Notes under the pieces: generated by a model
Told to the model about the DNA's origin: nothing
Database searches by the model: none
What the model saw: only the letters and a program-made list of their open reading frames with translations
Assembly (NCBI RefSeq): GCF_020509005.1
Contig: NC_063015.1
Coordinates: 3,224,001-3,288,000, forward strand
Direction: 5' to 3'
From: Fulvia fulva
Lineage: Eukaryota > Ascomycota > Dothideomycetes > Mycosphaerellales > Mycosphaerellaceae
Length of the DNA stretch: 64,000 nt
Program-made: the position numbers and the translations under genes
In this document: positions 35,399-45,121 of the stretch, piece by piece
Layout of the letters: the number at the start of each line of letters is the position of its first letter
How positions within the stretch are numbered: position 1 is the first letter of the stretch

Positions 35399-38300
35399 GT
35401 AGCCCCCCCGAACAAAGCTGAGTTCCTACGAAGCCGTAGTAGTTCCACATATCGAGGATGTTCAGCTTCAGTACCAGGCCTAGGCCTGATGTCATGGTCG
35501 ATACACCATTCGTAAGCCCCGTCGAAGAGCTCAGATTCGAAGAGCCTGCCGATGTTGACTTCTGGGCCGTCTGCGCGGGCGTGGTATTCTTCGATTGCTT
35601 GACGATTGAAGATGATATGTTGGATAGGTTCCCATGAGGTATCCCACTCAGGGCAACCTTGCCATTCGACTTCATACTTGATCGGCGGTAGTCCTTCAAC
35701 GTCGTTGGGCTCTGCGCGGATTCCCCGGATCTTGCGGACGGCATAGTCGTCAGAAGGTAGGTTAACAGGCTCGTCGACTTCTACTTCATCGGGAGGACCT
35801 GGCATGTCTTGGTTTTGGTTCGGGAATGGGTCCTCAGCCGACGGCCGAAGGCGTACGGGATGGAAGACGTCGTGGATCTTTATGTTCGCAGGAAGAGCTA
35901 GACGGTAGGCGTGTGAACTGATACGCTCGGTGATCTCAAAAGGACCTAGGTTCTTCCAGTTCAGCTTCTTGGAGGGGCGGTCCGTCTTGATGTTCTTGGA
36001 GTTGAGGTAGACCATATCGCCTACTTGGTAGTCGGGAGCTGGCTGGCGACGACGATTGGCTTGATCCTCGTAGATTGCTTGTGCGTACACCATCTCGTCG
36101 TGAACTTCTTCATGGATCTGTGAGAGCATAGTAGCGAACTCGTCTGCTGCTTGCTCGTTTGCGTCTTCGGTAGGCGGGAGAGGTTCTTCTGGTTCCATGC
36201 CTGTACGAGGGTGGTAACCTCTCGTAGTATAGAAGGGAGAGTAGCCAGTAGTCTCCGAGTCCCAGTTACGAGTAGCGAACTCCACCGCAGGGATATACTG
36301 AGGCCAATCCTTCTGGTGGTAGTCGACGAAGCAACGAAGGACCTGCTCGAGGATAGCGTTCGTAATTTCGGTCTGGCCGTCGGTCTGTGGCTGAAAACTG
36401 GTCGAGAGGTTATGCTTGATGCCCAGGATAGCACACAGACGCTTCCAGAAGTGCGAGATGAACTGGGTGCCTCTGTCAGAGGTGATGCTATCCGGGAGGC
36501 CTTGAAAGCGCCAGACGAATTCGTAGAACAAGCGAGCAGTCTCCTTTGCGGTCATGCTCCAGCACGGGATCATGTACCGGTCCTTGGAGTGACGGTCCAC
36601 GATCACTAGAAGGGCCTTTGCTTTCACGCCGCTGAAGGTCTTGCCGTGAGGAAGATCGGTGATAAAGTCCATAGTGATGTGCTTCCACGGACGATCAGGA
36701 GCCGGGAGAGGGTGCAAGAGACCGTGGGGACGGTGGCGGTTAGCTTTGGCTCTTCGGCAAGTAGCGCAGTTCAGCACGTAGCGGCGGACGTCCTTCCAGG
36801 AATGCGGCCACCAGTAACACCTAGCGAGGAGCTTGTGGGTCTTGGCTACGCCTGGGTGACCCCCAGAGGCGGAGTCGTGGATGATTTGAAGAATCTCAGC
36901 TCGGATATTAGAGCCTTCGGGCTGCGGTACGTAAAGCTTCTTACGGAAGTAGACGACACCTTCCTGGAGCTCGCACTCGGACAGCGAGAAGCCCGGGAAT
37001 GTCCTCGCGCCAGATTCAAGGGCCTGAACTAACTCTTGGGCGTCTATGTCGGCATCGTACGCTGTTCGTACTCGTGCCATGATGCCTTCGGGCTGCTCCT
37101 CATTATCAAACCCCTCAAAGTCTGATTCGGATGAGCCGTCGGTCGTTACTGAGCCCTCTTCATCGTCGTTCAAGTCCTCAGCGTCCGAGGCGTATTTGTC
37201 AGGCTCGGATTCATCGTCACTCTCGTCAAGGTAGGCAGGAGCGAGCACGAGAGTAGCAAAGGAAGCGGCGAGCGTAGGCTGGCCGTTCGATAGGTACTCT
37301 CGAAGCTCGGAAGAGAGGTTGTGCTCTTTGATGACTTGTTGCTCTGCGATTTGCCGGCCCCCTCTTCGATCAACTGGAGAGTCACCAGGGCGGCGGGTAA
37401 GGGCGTCGGCCATCGAGTTGGCCTTGCCGGGCGTGTACGAGATCACGAAGTTGAACCGGGAGAGGAACTCGCTCCAGCGGGCCTGGCGACGATTGAGCAG
37501 CTTGCTCTTCATAAAGTAGACGAGGTTCTTATGGTCGGAGCTTACTTGGACGGGCATAGCAGAGCCTTCGAGCTCGGGGCGCCACTCTTCGAAAGCTTTG
37601 ACGATGGCGAGAAGCTCCTTGTCGTAGATCTCGTAGTTACACTCCGTGGCGGTCATCTTCTTGGAGAGGAAGGCGACAGGTAACCAGGGGGATTCAGGCG
37701 AGCGGCGTTGTAGCAGGACACCGCCCACTACGCCGTCGGATGCGTCGGTCTCTACACGGGTCTCCAGTTCGAAATCGAAGTGCTGTAGAAGCGGGTTCTC
37801 AACAAACTTCGCTTTGAGCAAGTCAAAAGCCTCCTGGCATTCGTCGGTCCAGGCGAACTTCTCACCCTTGCGCGTGAGCTTCGTCAAAGGGCGTACCACG
37901 CCCGAAAATGCGTGGATGAAGCGGCGATAGAAGTTGGCAAAGCCTAGGAAACCCTGGACCTCTTTGACGTTCGTAGGAGCATCCCATTCGACGATAGCGT
38001 CGATCTTCTCTTGGTCCATCTTGATGCCGTCTGCGGTAATGATCAAACCAAGGAACTTGACTTCGGTCTTCTCAAACTCGCACTTGTCGATGTCGAGCTG
38101 CAAGCCGGCGTCTGCGAGCTTCTGAAGGACCTTACAGACGTGCTCGCGGTGCTCCTCCTTGGTCTCGCTGTAGACTAGGATGTCGTCGATGTAGGCAGTG
38201 CAGAACTGATCGAGGAACTCCTGAAGGATGTCGTTAATGAAGTTCTGGAAGGTACTAGGCCCGTTACAAACGCCGAAGGGCATAACGAGCGACTCGAACA

Positions 38301-39399
38301 GCCCGTAGCGAGTACGGAAGGCTGTGAGATACTCGTGTCCTTCTGCCATTCGTAACTTGTTGAACGCAGCGATGACATCGAGCTTGGTGAAGTACTTGGC
38401 CTTAGAGAGGCGCTCGAGCGTCTCCTGAATCAACGGTATTGGGTAGCGGTTCTTCTTTGTAACAGCGTTCAAGCCTCGGTAGTCTACGCAGAAGCGTAGA
38501 CCACCGCCGGGCTTCTTGACGAACATGACGGGACTGCCAGCGCTGGAACGGCTCGCTCGAATGAACCCCTTCTTTAGGTTCTCTTCGAGGTATCTCTTGA
38601 GGACGATAAGCTCTTCTCGGGACATGGAATATAACGGTCCGAACGGTGTCTCTGCACCTTCTTCTAGCTCAATCTTGTGGTCGTGAGGGCGATGAGGAGG
38701 CAGCTCGTCTGCGGCTTTGGCATCGAATACGTGGAGGATGTGGTGTGCCCAAGGAGGGACCTTCGTAGCAGGGTCGGTAGGTGTACGCTTCTTGTCGAGC
38801 TTCTCGAGGGCGATGTCGATATCGCGGAGAGAGGCGGCGAAGACTTGAGCTTTGGGCTGCTTAGCAGCAGTAGTGAAGGCAGCGGCGTTCACCTGGAAGA
38901 TCTTGGTATACTCAGGACCGCGCTGAGGCGGCGGAGAAGGCGGAGGTGCCGGAGGAACTTCTGGAGGGAAGCTGACAGTAAGGGAAGTCCAGTCGATGAT
39001 AGGTCGGTGTCGTCTGAACCAGGGGAGGCCGAGGATAAACTTCTGATGCGGTAGGGACGTAAGGAAGCTGGTGATCGACATATGCTTGCCTCCGAGGGTG
39101 ATTGACGTGTGTACAACATGAGTAATCTTACCAGTGGTAGTCTCCGTGCCGTCAAAGAGTTCAAGGGTGCGAGGGTACTTCAGTTCCTGGGGTTCGAGGT
39201 TGAGAGAGGTCGCGAGTTTATAGTCCATAAAAGACTCGCCTAGTGCGCCAGTGTCCATGACAGTGAGATTGGAAGAAGAGAGTTTCTTTGAGCCGATATT
39301 TACATTCGTGACGAACGGTTTGCAAGCGTGGTCCTTGCCCGTCTCGTCGTACAGGTCTAGCTGTGCTGTATTGATCCTCAACTTCTTTCCTCTCTTCAC
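35023..39399 (-). CDS. pol: Gypsy pol: protease, reverse transcriptase, RNase H, integrase, chromodomain
   Basis: A 1,458-codon frame. Domains in order: aspartic protease with DTG (49-51); reverse transcriptase with YIDD (about 402-405) and the PFGVCNGPSTFQ motif; RNase H with TDASDG and [12 protein letters not shown] (about 570-610); integrase zinc-binding HHCC (about 840-885); integrase core with ITSDRGTQF and QPQTDGQTE (about 910-1010); and a C-terminal chromodomain (about 1213-1266, with YEVEWQGCPEWDTSWEP). The codon at 39399 is GTG, not a true start; the frame stays open upstream past the gag stop in the -1 frame relative to gag, so pol is probably made as a Gag-Pol fusion. From about residue 1334 the protein is encoded within the 3' LTR. 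Confidence 0.92.
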   Translation of the reverse strand: MKRGKKLRINTAQLDLYDETGKDHACKPFVTNVNIGSKKLSSSNLTVMDTGALGESFMDYKLATSLNLEPQELKYPRTLELFDGTETTTGKITHVVHTSITLGGKHMSITSFLTSLPHQKFILGLPWFRRHRPIIDWTSLTVSFPPEVPPAPPPSPPPQRGPEYTKIFQVNAAAFTTAAKQPKAQVFAASLRDIDIALEKLDKKRTPTDPATKVPPWAHHILHVFDAKAADELPPHRPHDHKIELEEGAETPFGPLYSMSREELIVLKRYLEENLKKGFIRASRSSAGSPVMFVKKPGGGLRFCVDYRGLNAVTKKNRYPIPLIQETLERLSKAKYFTKLDVIAAFNKLRMAEGHEYLTAFRTRYGLFESLVMPFGVCNGPSTFQNFINDILQEFLDQFCTAYIDDILVYSETKEEHREHVCKVLQKLADAGLQLDIDKCEFEKTEVKFLGLIITADGIKMDQEKIDAIVEWDAPTNVKEVQGFLGFANFYRRFIHAFSGVVRPLTKLTRKGEKFAWTDECQEAFDLLKAKFVENPLLQHFDFELETRVETDASDGVVGGVLLQRRSPESPWLPVAFLSKKMTATECNYEIYDKELLAIVKAFEEWRPELEGSAMPVQVSSDHKNLVYFMKSKLLNRRQARWSEFLSRFNFVISYTPGKANSMADALTRRPGDSPVDRRGGRQIAEQQVIKEHNLSSELREYLSNGQPTLAASFATLVLAPAYLDESDDESEPDKYASDAEDLNDDEEGSVTTDGSSESDFEGFDNEEQPEGIMARVRTAYDADIDAQELVQALESGARTFPGFSLSECELQEGVVYFRKKLYVPQPEGSNIRAEILQIIHDSASGGHPGVAKTHKLLARCYWWPHSWKDVRRYVLNCATCRRAKANRHRPHGLLHPLPAPDRPWKHITMDFITDLPHGKTFSGVKAKALLVIVDRHSKDRYMIPCWSMTAKETARLFYEFVWRFQGLPDSITSDRGTQFISHFWKRLCAILGIKHNLSTSFQPQTDGQTEITNAILEQVLRCFVDYHQKDWPQYIPAVEFATRNWDSETTGYSPFYTTRGYHPRTGMEPEEPLPPTEDANEQAADEFATMLSQIHEEVHDEMVYAQAIYEDQANRRRQPAPDYQVGDMVYLNSKNIKTDRPSKKLNWKNLGPFEITERISSHAYRLALPANIKIHDVFHPVRLRPSAEDPFPNQNQDMPGPPDEVEVDEPVNLPSDDYAVRKIRGIRAEPNDVEGLPPIKYEVEWQGCPEWDTSWEPIQHIIFNRQAIEEYHARADGPEVNIGRLFESELFDGAYEWCIDHDIRPRPGTEAEHPRYVELLRLRRNSALFGGATVMVSPQSVQKVGTEEPQSAQKSSRSDSPAWCVSAKNHMPRNIHYGTQPSKFTPLPNLDRFTSARDCVTHGTPASTRDCAGPWKKHVEDSERRAGWNKVLSKAAERGFARVSPVDAGTRTREGRV

Positions 39400-39446
39400 T
39401 TTCGGTAAACGTTGTTCTTGGTCTTCATCGCGTCGATGAGGAAGAC

Positions 39447-40607
39447 CTAGGCTTTTTCCTGCTCAGCGGGAGCAGTAGGAGCAGGCTCGATAGCGCCGAC
39501 AGCGCCGCGAACCGGGTTGCGGGCGTTACGGGCAGCGAGCTGCGGACAGTTGGCTGCGATGTGGCCTGGACCGCCGCAGTAGGTGCAGAGTCCGGCCTGG
39601 CGACGGCGAAGCTTCTCTTCGGGAGTGAGCTTACCGTTGACGAGGCCCTGGACTCGAGGGACGGCGGCACCAGCGCTGAGATCCATAGCGTCACCTACAG
39701 AGACGGGAGGGAGAGCCGTAGGAGCGGCGGCGCCTAGTGGAGCAGCGAAGTGGCTTCCGGGACCACGAGGCTGACGACCTTGAGAACGGGAAGCGAGGAG
39801 AGAGGCGGTGTGTTTCATGTTGGAGTCGAGGCGCTGGCAGGTCTCGACGAGCTCACGGAAGCTCATAGCACCGACGTCCTTGTCCTCGAGGGCTCGAAGA
39901 AGCTCTGCTGACAAACCACGGCGGAGAGTGCTCTTCTTGGTCTCTTCGTTGTAGCCGGTGAACCCGATATCGCGGTTGAAGGCCGCGAGGTACTCGGCGA
40001 AGCTCTTGTTCTTCTGGAGGAGGTTGTGGATGGCGTTCTGGGCGGTGGCTCTACGGTCTGGATCACCAAAGGCAGCACGGAGGTCCTGCATCAAGGTGAG
40101 GACGTCCGGGCAGCCGATAGTCTGCGTGGCGTTGTCGATGTAGTGTTGTACCTGAGCCGCGGCGTCTCCCCGAAGGAGGGAGAAGACGTACGTGACTTTG
40201 TCCTTCTCTTGCGGAAAGTGGTCGGCATTAGCCAACAGCTTGATGGTGAGCTGTGTCTCAAATGCCTCAAACTTGCTCTTGTTGCCGTCGAACTCGTCTG
40301 GGTCGTTGACCTTCTTGGAGAAGTGCTGGCGGCGGTTGTCATCGGCGTGCGGGGCGAGGTTCTGGAAGGTGTTCACAATACCTTGAAGGTATGTTGCTTG
40401 GTTGTTTGCTTGCTCGACCTGCTGGGCGGTCTCGCGGAAAGAGGAGACGGTGCGGTTGATGAGAGCGTAGGCGGTGTCGGGGTTGGCGTTTGCCCAGGCA
40501 CCGAAGGCAGCGGCGTTCGAGAAGGGGATGTCAGTCCACTCACTGAAGTGGAATGGAGTGCCTTGGTTGTCGAGGTTGACACTTCCATCGGTGGCGTGGT
40601 CACCCAT
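39447..40607 (-). CDS. gag: Gypsy gag with CCHC zinc knuckle
   Basis: 386 residues from the ATG at 40607 (MGDHATDGS), which lies only 42 nt inside the 5' LTR. The open frame continues upstream into the LTR, but this ATG is the first one after it. The middle part resembles retrotransposon capsid, and a CTYCGGPGHIAANC knuckle (C-x2-C-x4-H-x4-C) sits near 339-352. It would form the virus-like particle and bind the RNA. The stop is preceded by an A-run (GGAAAAAGCCTAG), a possible slip site for reading into pol. Confidence 0.9.
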   Translation of the reverse strand: MGDHATDGSVNLDNQGTPFHFSEWTDIPFSNAAAFGAWANANPDTAYALINRTVSSFRETAQQVEQANNQATYLQGIVNTFQNLAPHADDNRRQHFSKKVNDPDEFDGNKSKFEAFETQLTIKLLANADHFPQEKDKVTYVFSLLRGDAAAQVQHYIDNATQTIGCPDVLTLMQDLRAAFGDPDRRATAQNAIHNLLQKNKSFAEYLAAFNRDIGFTGYNEETKKSTLRRGLSAELLRALEDKDVGAMSFRELVETCQRLDSNMKHTASLLASRSQGRQPRGPGSHFAAPLGAAAPTALPPVSVGDAMDLSAGAAVPRVQGLVNGKLTPEEKLRRRQAGLCTYCGGPGHIAANCPQLAARNARNPVRGAVGAIEPAPTAPAEQEKA

Positions 40608-40649
40608 GAGGATGACTCGAGTGGTTGACGGTTTTTTGGTCTTTTGTGA

Positions 40650-41169
40650 TGTCAGGGCGGGAGCCTGGCCTGTGAGATGCAAGGGTGAAAGCGAGAATGC
40701 AGGTGCGAAGTGCAGATGCAAAAGGGTATGGTATGATTGCTACACAAAACAAATGACGAAGAAAGCAAGAGAGGCCTGGGGAAGGCCAGATATTTATACG
40801 CGACCCTCGCGAGTGCGTGTCCCCGCATCAACAGGGCTAACCCGTGCGAAGCCGCGCTCAGCAGCTTTGCTCAAAACCTTATTCCAACCTGCCCTACGTT
40901 CCGAGTCTTCCACGTGCTTCTTCCAGGGTCCAGCGCAGTCGCGGGTGCTCGCGGGAGTGCCGTGAGTCACACAGTCACGAGCCGAAGTGAATCTGTCAAG
41001 GTTTGGTAGAGGGGTGAATTTGGAGGGCTGGGTCCCGTAGTGAATGTTGCGGGGCATGTGATTCTTGGCGCTCACACACCAAGCTGGACTGTCACTTCTT
41101 GACGACTTCTGAGCACTCTGAGGCTCTTCTGTCCCCACCTTCTGTACACTCTGTGGGGAGACCATGACA
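40650..41169 (-). repeat. 5' LTR of the intact gypsy chromovirus
   Basis: 520 bp partner of 34879-35398. As the upstream LTR it should carry the promoter for the minus-strand transcript. The sequence following it on the minus strand begins TCACAAAAGACC, which is not an obvious tRNA-complementary primer site. Confidence 0.92.
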
Positions 41170-44100
41170 CTACCTATATATACTTCCTCTACCGTAGCGC
41201 CGGGTCTACCTATAGTCCGAGGATCCTAAGCTAGTTTACCGGGTTAGTCGTATACCCCTATATCTAGATAGAAGCTTATATATTATAGAACCGTAGCCGG
41301 CGCGTAAAGTGTATTAGATTATACTTTTCTAGGGCAAACCGAGCCCTATATCTCCTAGCCTAGTCCTCGTAGATCTTATACTTCTCTTCTAGTAGCCTAT
41401 AGTTCTCCTTAGTTAAGGACGACTACGCTAGGATATTCGTGTCGTCTACGAAGCCGCTTGTAGCGGTGTTCTAGAGTTCTAGGGCTAGGAGTAGCGTCGC
41501 TATAAAGAAGAGGAATAGGATAGGTACTAGTATTAAGCCTTACGGGATTCTAGTATAGACTACTTAAAATAGGCTTTTATACTAACCGACTAGGACCGAC
41601 GTACTACGGTTTTAGAGGTAGGACTATACGAAGTTAATAAGCTACTTAGGGAGTCCTTTCGACCTTAGGATATAGAGTAGCCGCGGGTATAACACGTAGT
41701 CGAAGGCTCCCGATATGTCTAGACTAAGTAAGGATACTACCTTATCCCTATTCCTATACTAGATAGCCTTTACCTAAGAGGTAATAAGTTCTATTACGGA
41801 TAGCGTCGATCGCTATAGGCGCGTACCTATCTAGGTGTCTAGGAGTAGGGAGTACTCCTCTACCGCCTCGGAGAGTCTCGTTATAACTAGCTTCTTAAGC
41901 GCCTTCCTAAGAGTATTAAGGAGCGCGATTAGGCGGTACGACTTTACCTACGTATAGTCTTCCTTTTACGGCTTACGTAGGACTACTATTATCGATTGTT
42001 TAAATACTATTAGGTAGTATCCGGTCTATAGGTAGGCGATAAAGATTGCTACGACTACTAGGGCTAGTCAATCTCTATACTTCTTTAGTAGCTTGTTTAG
42101 GATCTTATCCGGCCCCGGGGCTTTCTTTGCCGGTAACTTCCTAAGGATAGCGGTAATATCTCCCTCGGATATATCCTATTAGACCGCGATACTAGGGGCT
42201 AGGGGAGTAGAGCTGTTTATATCGCTTAGATTAGCCTCGACTAGGGGCGGGAAGAACTTGCTAGCTAGTAGACGCGCCTTGGCCTCGGGGTCGCTAACCG
42301 GGCCACTAGGCGATTATAGCGCTAGGATAGAGAAGGAGGGGCCCTATATAGGGTCCTATCGGGCCTATTTCGCTAGCTTCTATATCCTCGCTAGCTTGCC
42401 GGCGATTTCTTTAACTATAGCCCTCTAGCCGACTGCTTTCTCCCTCCGTATTATAGCTTTCTTCTATTAGTATACCTCCCTTTATACGTTCTAGGCCTCC
42501 TCGCTATAGCTGCTCGTCTACACCCGGCGGGCTCTCCTTGCTTCTCTTACTACCGTAGTATACTTCGGCGTCTATTATAGTTTAGACTATATCGTTACTT
42601 AGGTAAGCGGAACGTAAAGTAAGGTCGCTTTTCTTATTTCGTCTATTAACCCTTAGACTACCTCGTCTATCTCGTCTTTACTATTATATTACTACTACGC
42701 GATCTAGACTAGCCTCTCGGAGTCGTCGAGGTATACCTAGATATTAGCCTAGTAGGCCTTTCCCTAGTTTAGCTTAGGGGGTCTCGCTAGTATATATTAT
42801 ATCTATATCGTAATAGAGGTTCTAACTAGTATATAGTCTAACGACGCCTCGAGTTTATGTTCGATCCTATAGTAGGTTACTATATAGTAGTAGCTATCTA
42901 AGATCTAGGAGAGATCGATCGTGCCTTAGAGTCCCCCTCGCTTCTAGGTACCTAGGTCCTTTAGGGTATTAAGGGCAATTACGTTACTCGCTATTATATC
43001 GATTACTTCGTCGGCTATAGGGTACGGCTATATAAGGCTTTCCTAGGAAGGGTAGTATATATTAAAGTCTCCTACTACGATATAGTACCTTTGTCTCTTA
43101 AGCGTACTATCTAGGTATCTATAGACCCTAAGGTCGCGGCTAGACCTCGAGGCTAGCGGTTATATATATATATATATTATATATCTAAGTACTACCTACG
43201 TAGAGGGAGGTAATATCGCCCCCGCCTTCTTCGTCTACGTAGTATACTACCTCCTAGTCGGATTCTAGTATGTCCTTACTAATATAGAAGTACGTACGGG
43301 GTCTACCGTCGCCTCGTATATATGTCGTATAGCCTAGTAACTTATAGGTCGTTAGTCTCTTATAGTACGGGTTAATCTATAGCTCCTAGATTACTAGGAC
43401 GTAGTAGACGTACGGGTCCGCCTCGTATAGGAAATAGTTCTATACTATATCCTTACTATAGTTAACGTTATACTAGATAATACTAAGCGTATCGAGGCTA
43501 GTTATCGTTATCGACAATTATTTCCTCTATAATATCCTATGTCCTACTGCCTTATACGTCCTAGTCTACGCCTATCGGCTATATACTAAAGGGGAGCCGG
43601 GCCTAGTTAGATTCCCTCGCCGTGACTAGTAGAGTACGTAGCCTCCCGTACGCCCTAGGTTATATATCGTTTATATTATTCTCGGCCCTAGGGCGCTTAT
43701 TACCGACCGCCGCTAGCTAGTTCTAGTATAGACTAGCCTTACGGTCGCCGTAGAATCTTAGGGCGACGGTTCTGTTTATAATTGCCTTGTTCTTCGCTAG
43801 TTTCCGCTATAGGCATTCCGCGCTAGACGATAGATAGTACCTCGGATAGTTCGCGTACCGCCTAGTAGCCGATATATAGTCCCTAGATATATAGTCTCCT
43901 ATATAGTTCGAGTAGGCCTACTTGTTTATATACGTATAGGTTTAGTGTCTATACTATTAGCATTTGAAGTATTAGAGGACGCGAAAGTATAAGGAGTACT
44001 TTTCGACTATCTTAAGGCTATATTACTAGATTAGGCCTTATTCTATTACTAGATCCGCCGCTTTCGCGTCTTATAGCTATACGATTAGCGCCGAGGCCTT

Positions 44101-44860
44101 CTTACCTTCTAGCCATTTCCTATAGAGCTAAGTCGCCTTCTAGATTAGAGAGTTAAGAGTGACCGGGTTGTCCTCTTAGAGAGTACGTAGGTGACCTTAG
44201 TTAGTTAGGTCGAACTCTTTAGGTATATCGTAGACTAGGATCGTAAATTACTTTGTTAAGACCTTTACTAATACCGTAACCTTAGATACCTACTATAGCT
44301 ATATCTCTAGGTGCCTCCTAGTAGTAGTAGAGCTAGTATAGATCTATAGAGTACCGTTAGACTATTAGTTCACTACGACTACCCCTAGTTAGTTAATTTG
44401 CTAGGCGAGCTCCTTATTCAATAGCTTCGTAACTTCGGCCTAGTCTTACTTTACTATAATACGGATCGTAACTATATCGTACGTTAGGCGGGGGCCTAGT
44501 ATCGATACCGCGACCGATACCTAGCTAGAGGGGTATTGATTCCGGGTAGCCTTATTAATTACCTAAGACGTCGTCCTTATTTCTTATTACCCTCGGTAAT
44601 ACGATAGTACTAGCGCCGTACGTAGCTAAGTAATTATTACCTATAGAGACCGGTATAGGAGCTAATCGTTAGTTTCTATACTTTTTACGTCCTCTATAAG
44701 TTACTACTAGTTATCTTAGGGGAGCTTTGCCTATAGAGCCGTAGGCGCCGGTAGTACTATAGCCTAGGCTACTATTACCTAGGAGTTACCTAATAAAGCT
44801 AGGCACCTCCGCGGCGTTTAGGGCTAAAGAAATAGGGTAAAGAGAATTTTAAGCTATCTA
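41170..44860 (-). mobile_element. RIPped Tad-like LINE 3 with ORF1 and ORF2
   Basis: Read on the minus strand with stops ignored, ORF1 (about 44750-43600) ends in a run of CCHC-type zinc knuckles (about 43980-43800) in which many Cys codons have become Tyr. ORF2 (about 43540-41170) starts with an APE-type endonuclease, with a near-complete N-terminus (IQYNVN, IQE) and GDFN (about 43070). It goes on to reverse transcriptase with APGPDKI (about 42110) and FVDDTNILA (about 41450). The frame then continues at 34878 beyond the gypsy insertion. The 5' end is placed only roughly. It is related to, but distinct from, the LINE at 49159. Confidence 0.82.
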
Positions 44861-44933
44861 AATTAAATAAGGTAGAACTCCCTTAATTCTAGGGGTAGTA
44901 GCCTACTTTATAGATCGTTAGAATAGCCTTAAC

Positions 44934-45121
44934 TGTCACCGTTCACCTCGTAAGGCTGCACTTAGTATCACGTGACCTAGTGCGCTAGCGCGCCCGGACC
45001 CTAACCTCGGCGTTTACTTTATTACGGCTTCGCGACTTTCTTATCTTCTCTTCTTCGTAGAACTTATTCGATTCTAAGGTATTAATACGTTTGCGTCCTA
45101 TCTTACGCCTTGTCCGTGTTA
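44934..45121 (+). repeat. 5' LTR of G2
   Basis: 188 bp, TGTCACCG to GTGTTA, paired with 55992-56179. It contains TATCACGTGACC, an E-box-like palindrome also kept in the other LTR. Confidence 0.85.

Larger units (their letters stand above)
34879..41169 (-). mobile_element. Nearly intact, un-RIPped Ty3/gypsy chromovirus
   Basis: 6,291 bp with 520 bp LTRs that I find to differ at two positions (near 34888 and 34985 against their partners), and a 5 bp target duplication CTACC at 34874-34878 and 41170-41174. Gag and pol are both open. The polypurine tract, CGGGGGGG on the minus strand, directly precedes the 3' LTR (about 35399-35410). It lies inside RIPped LINE 3, yet has normal CA and TG frequencies, so it inserted after that LINE was mutated. 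A pol-encoded chromodomain places it among the chromoviruses, whose integrases are often guided to modified histones. Confidence 0.93.

Noticed and set aside
35301..38780. Plus-strand open frames of 60-200 codons across the chromovirus
   Set aside because: They are shadows of the minus-strand pol and gag; none shows a domain.
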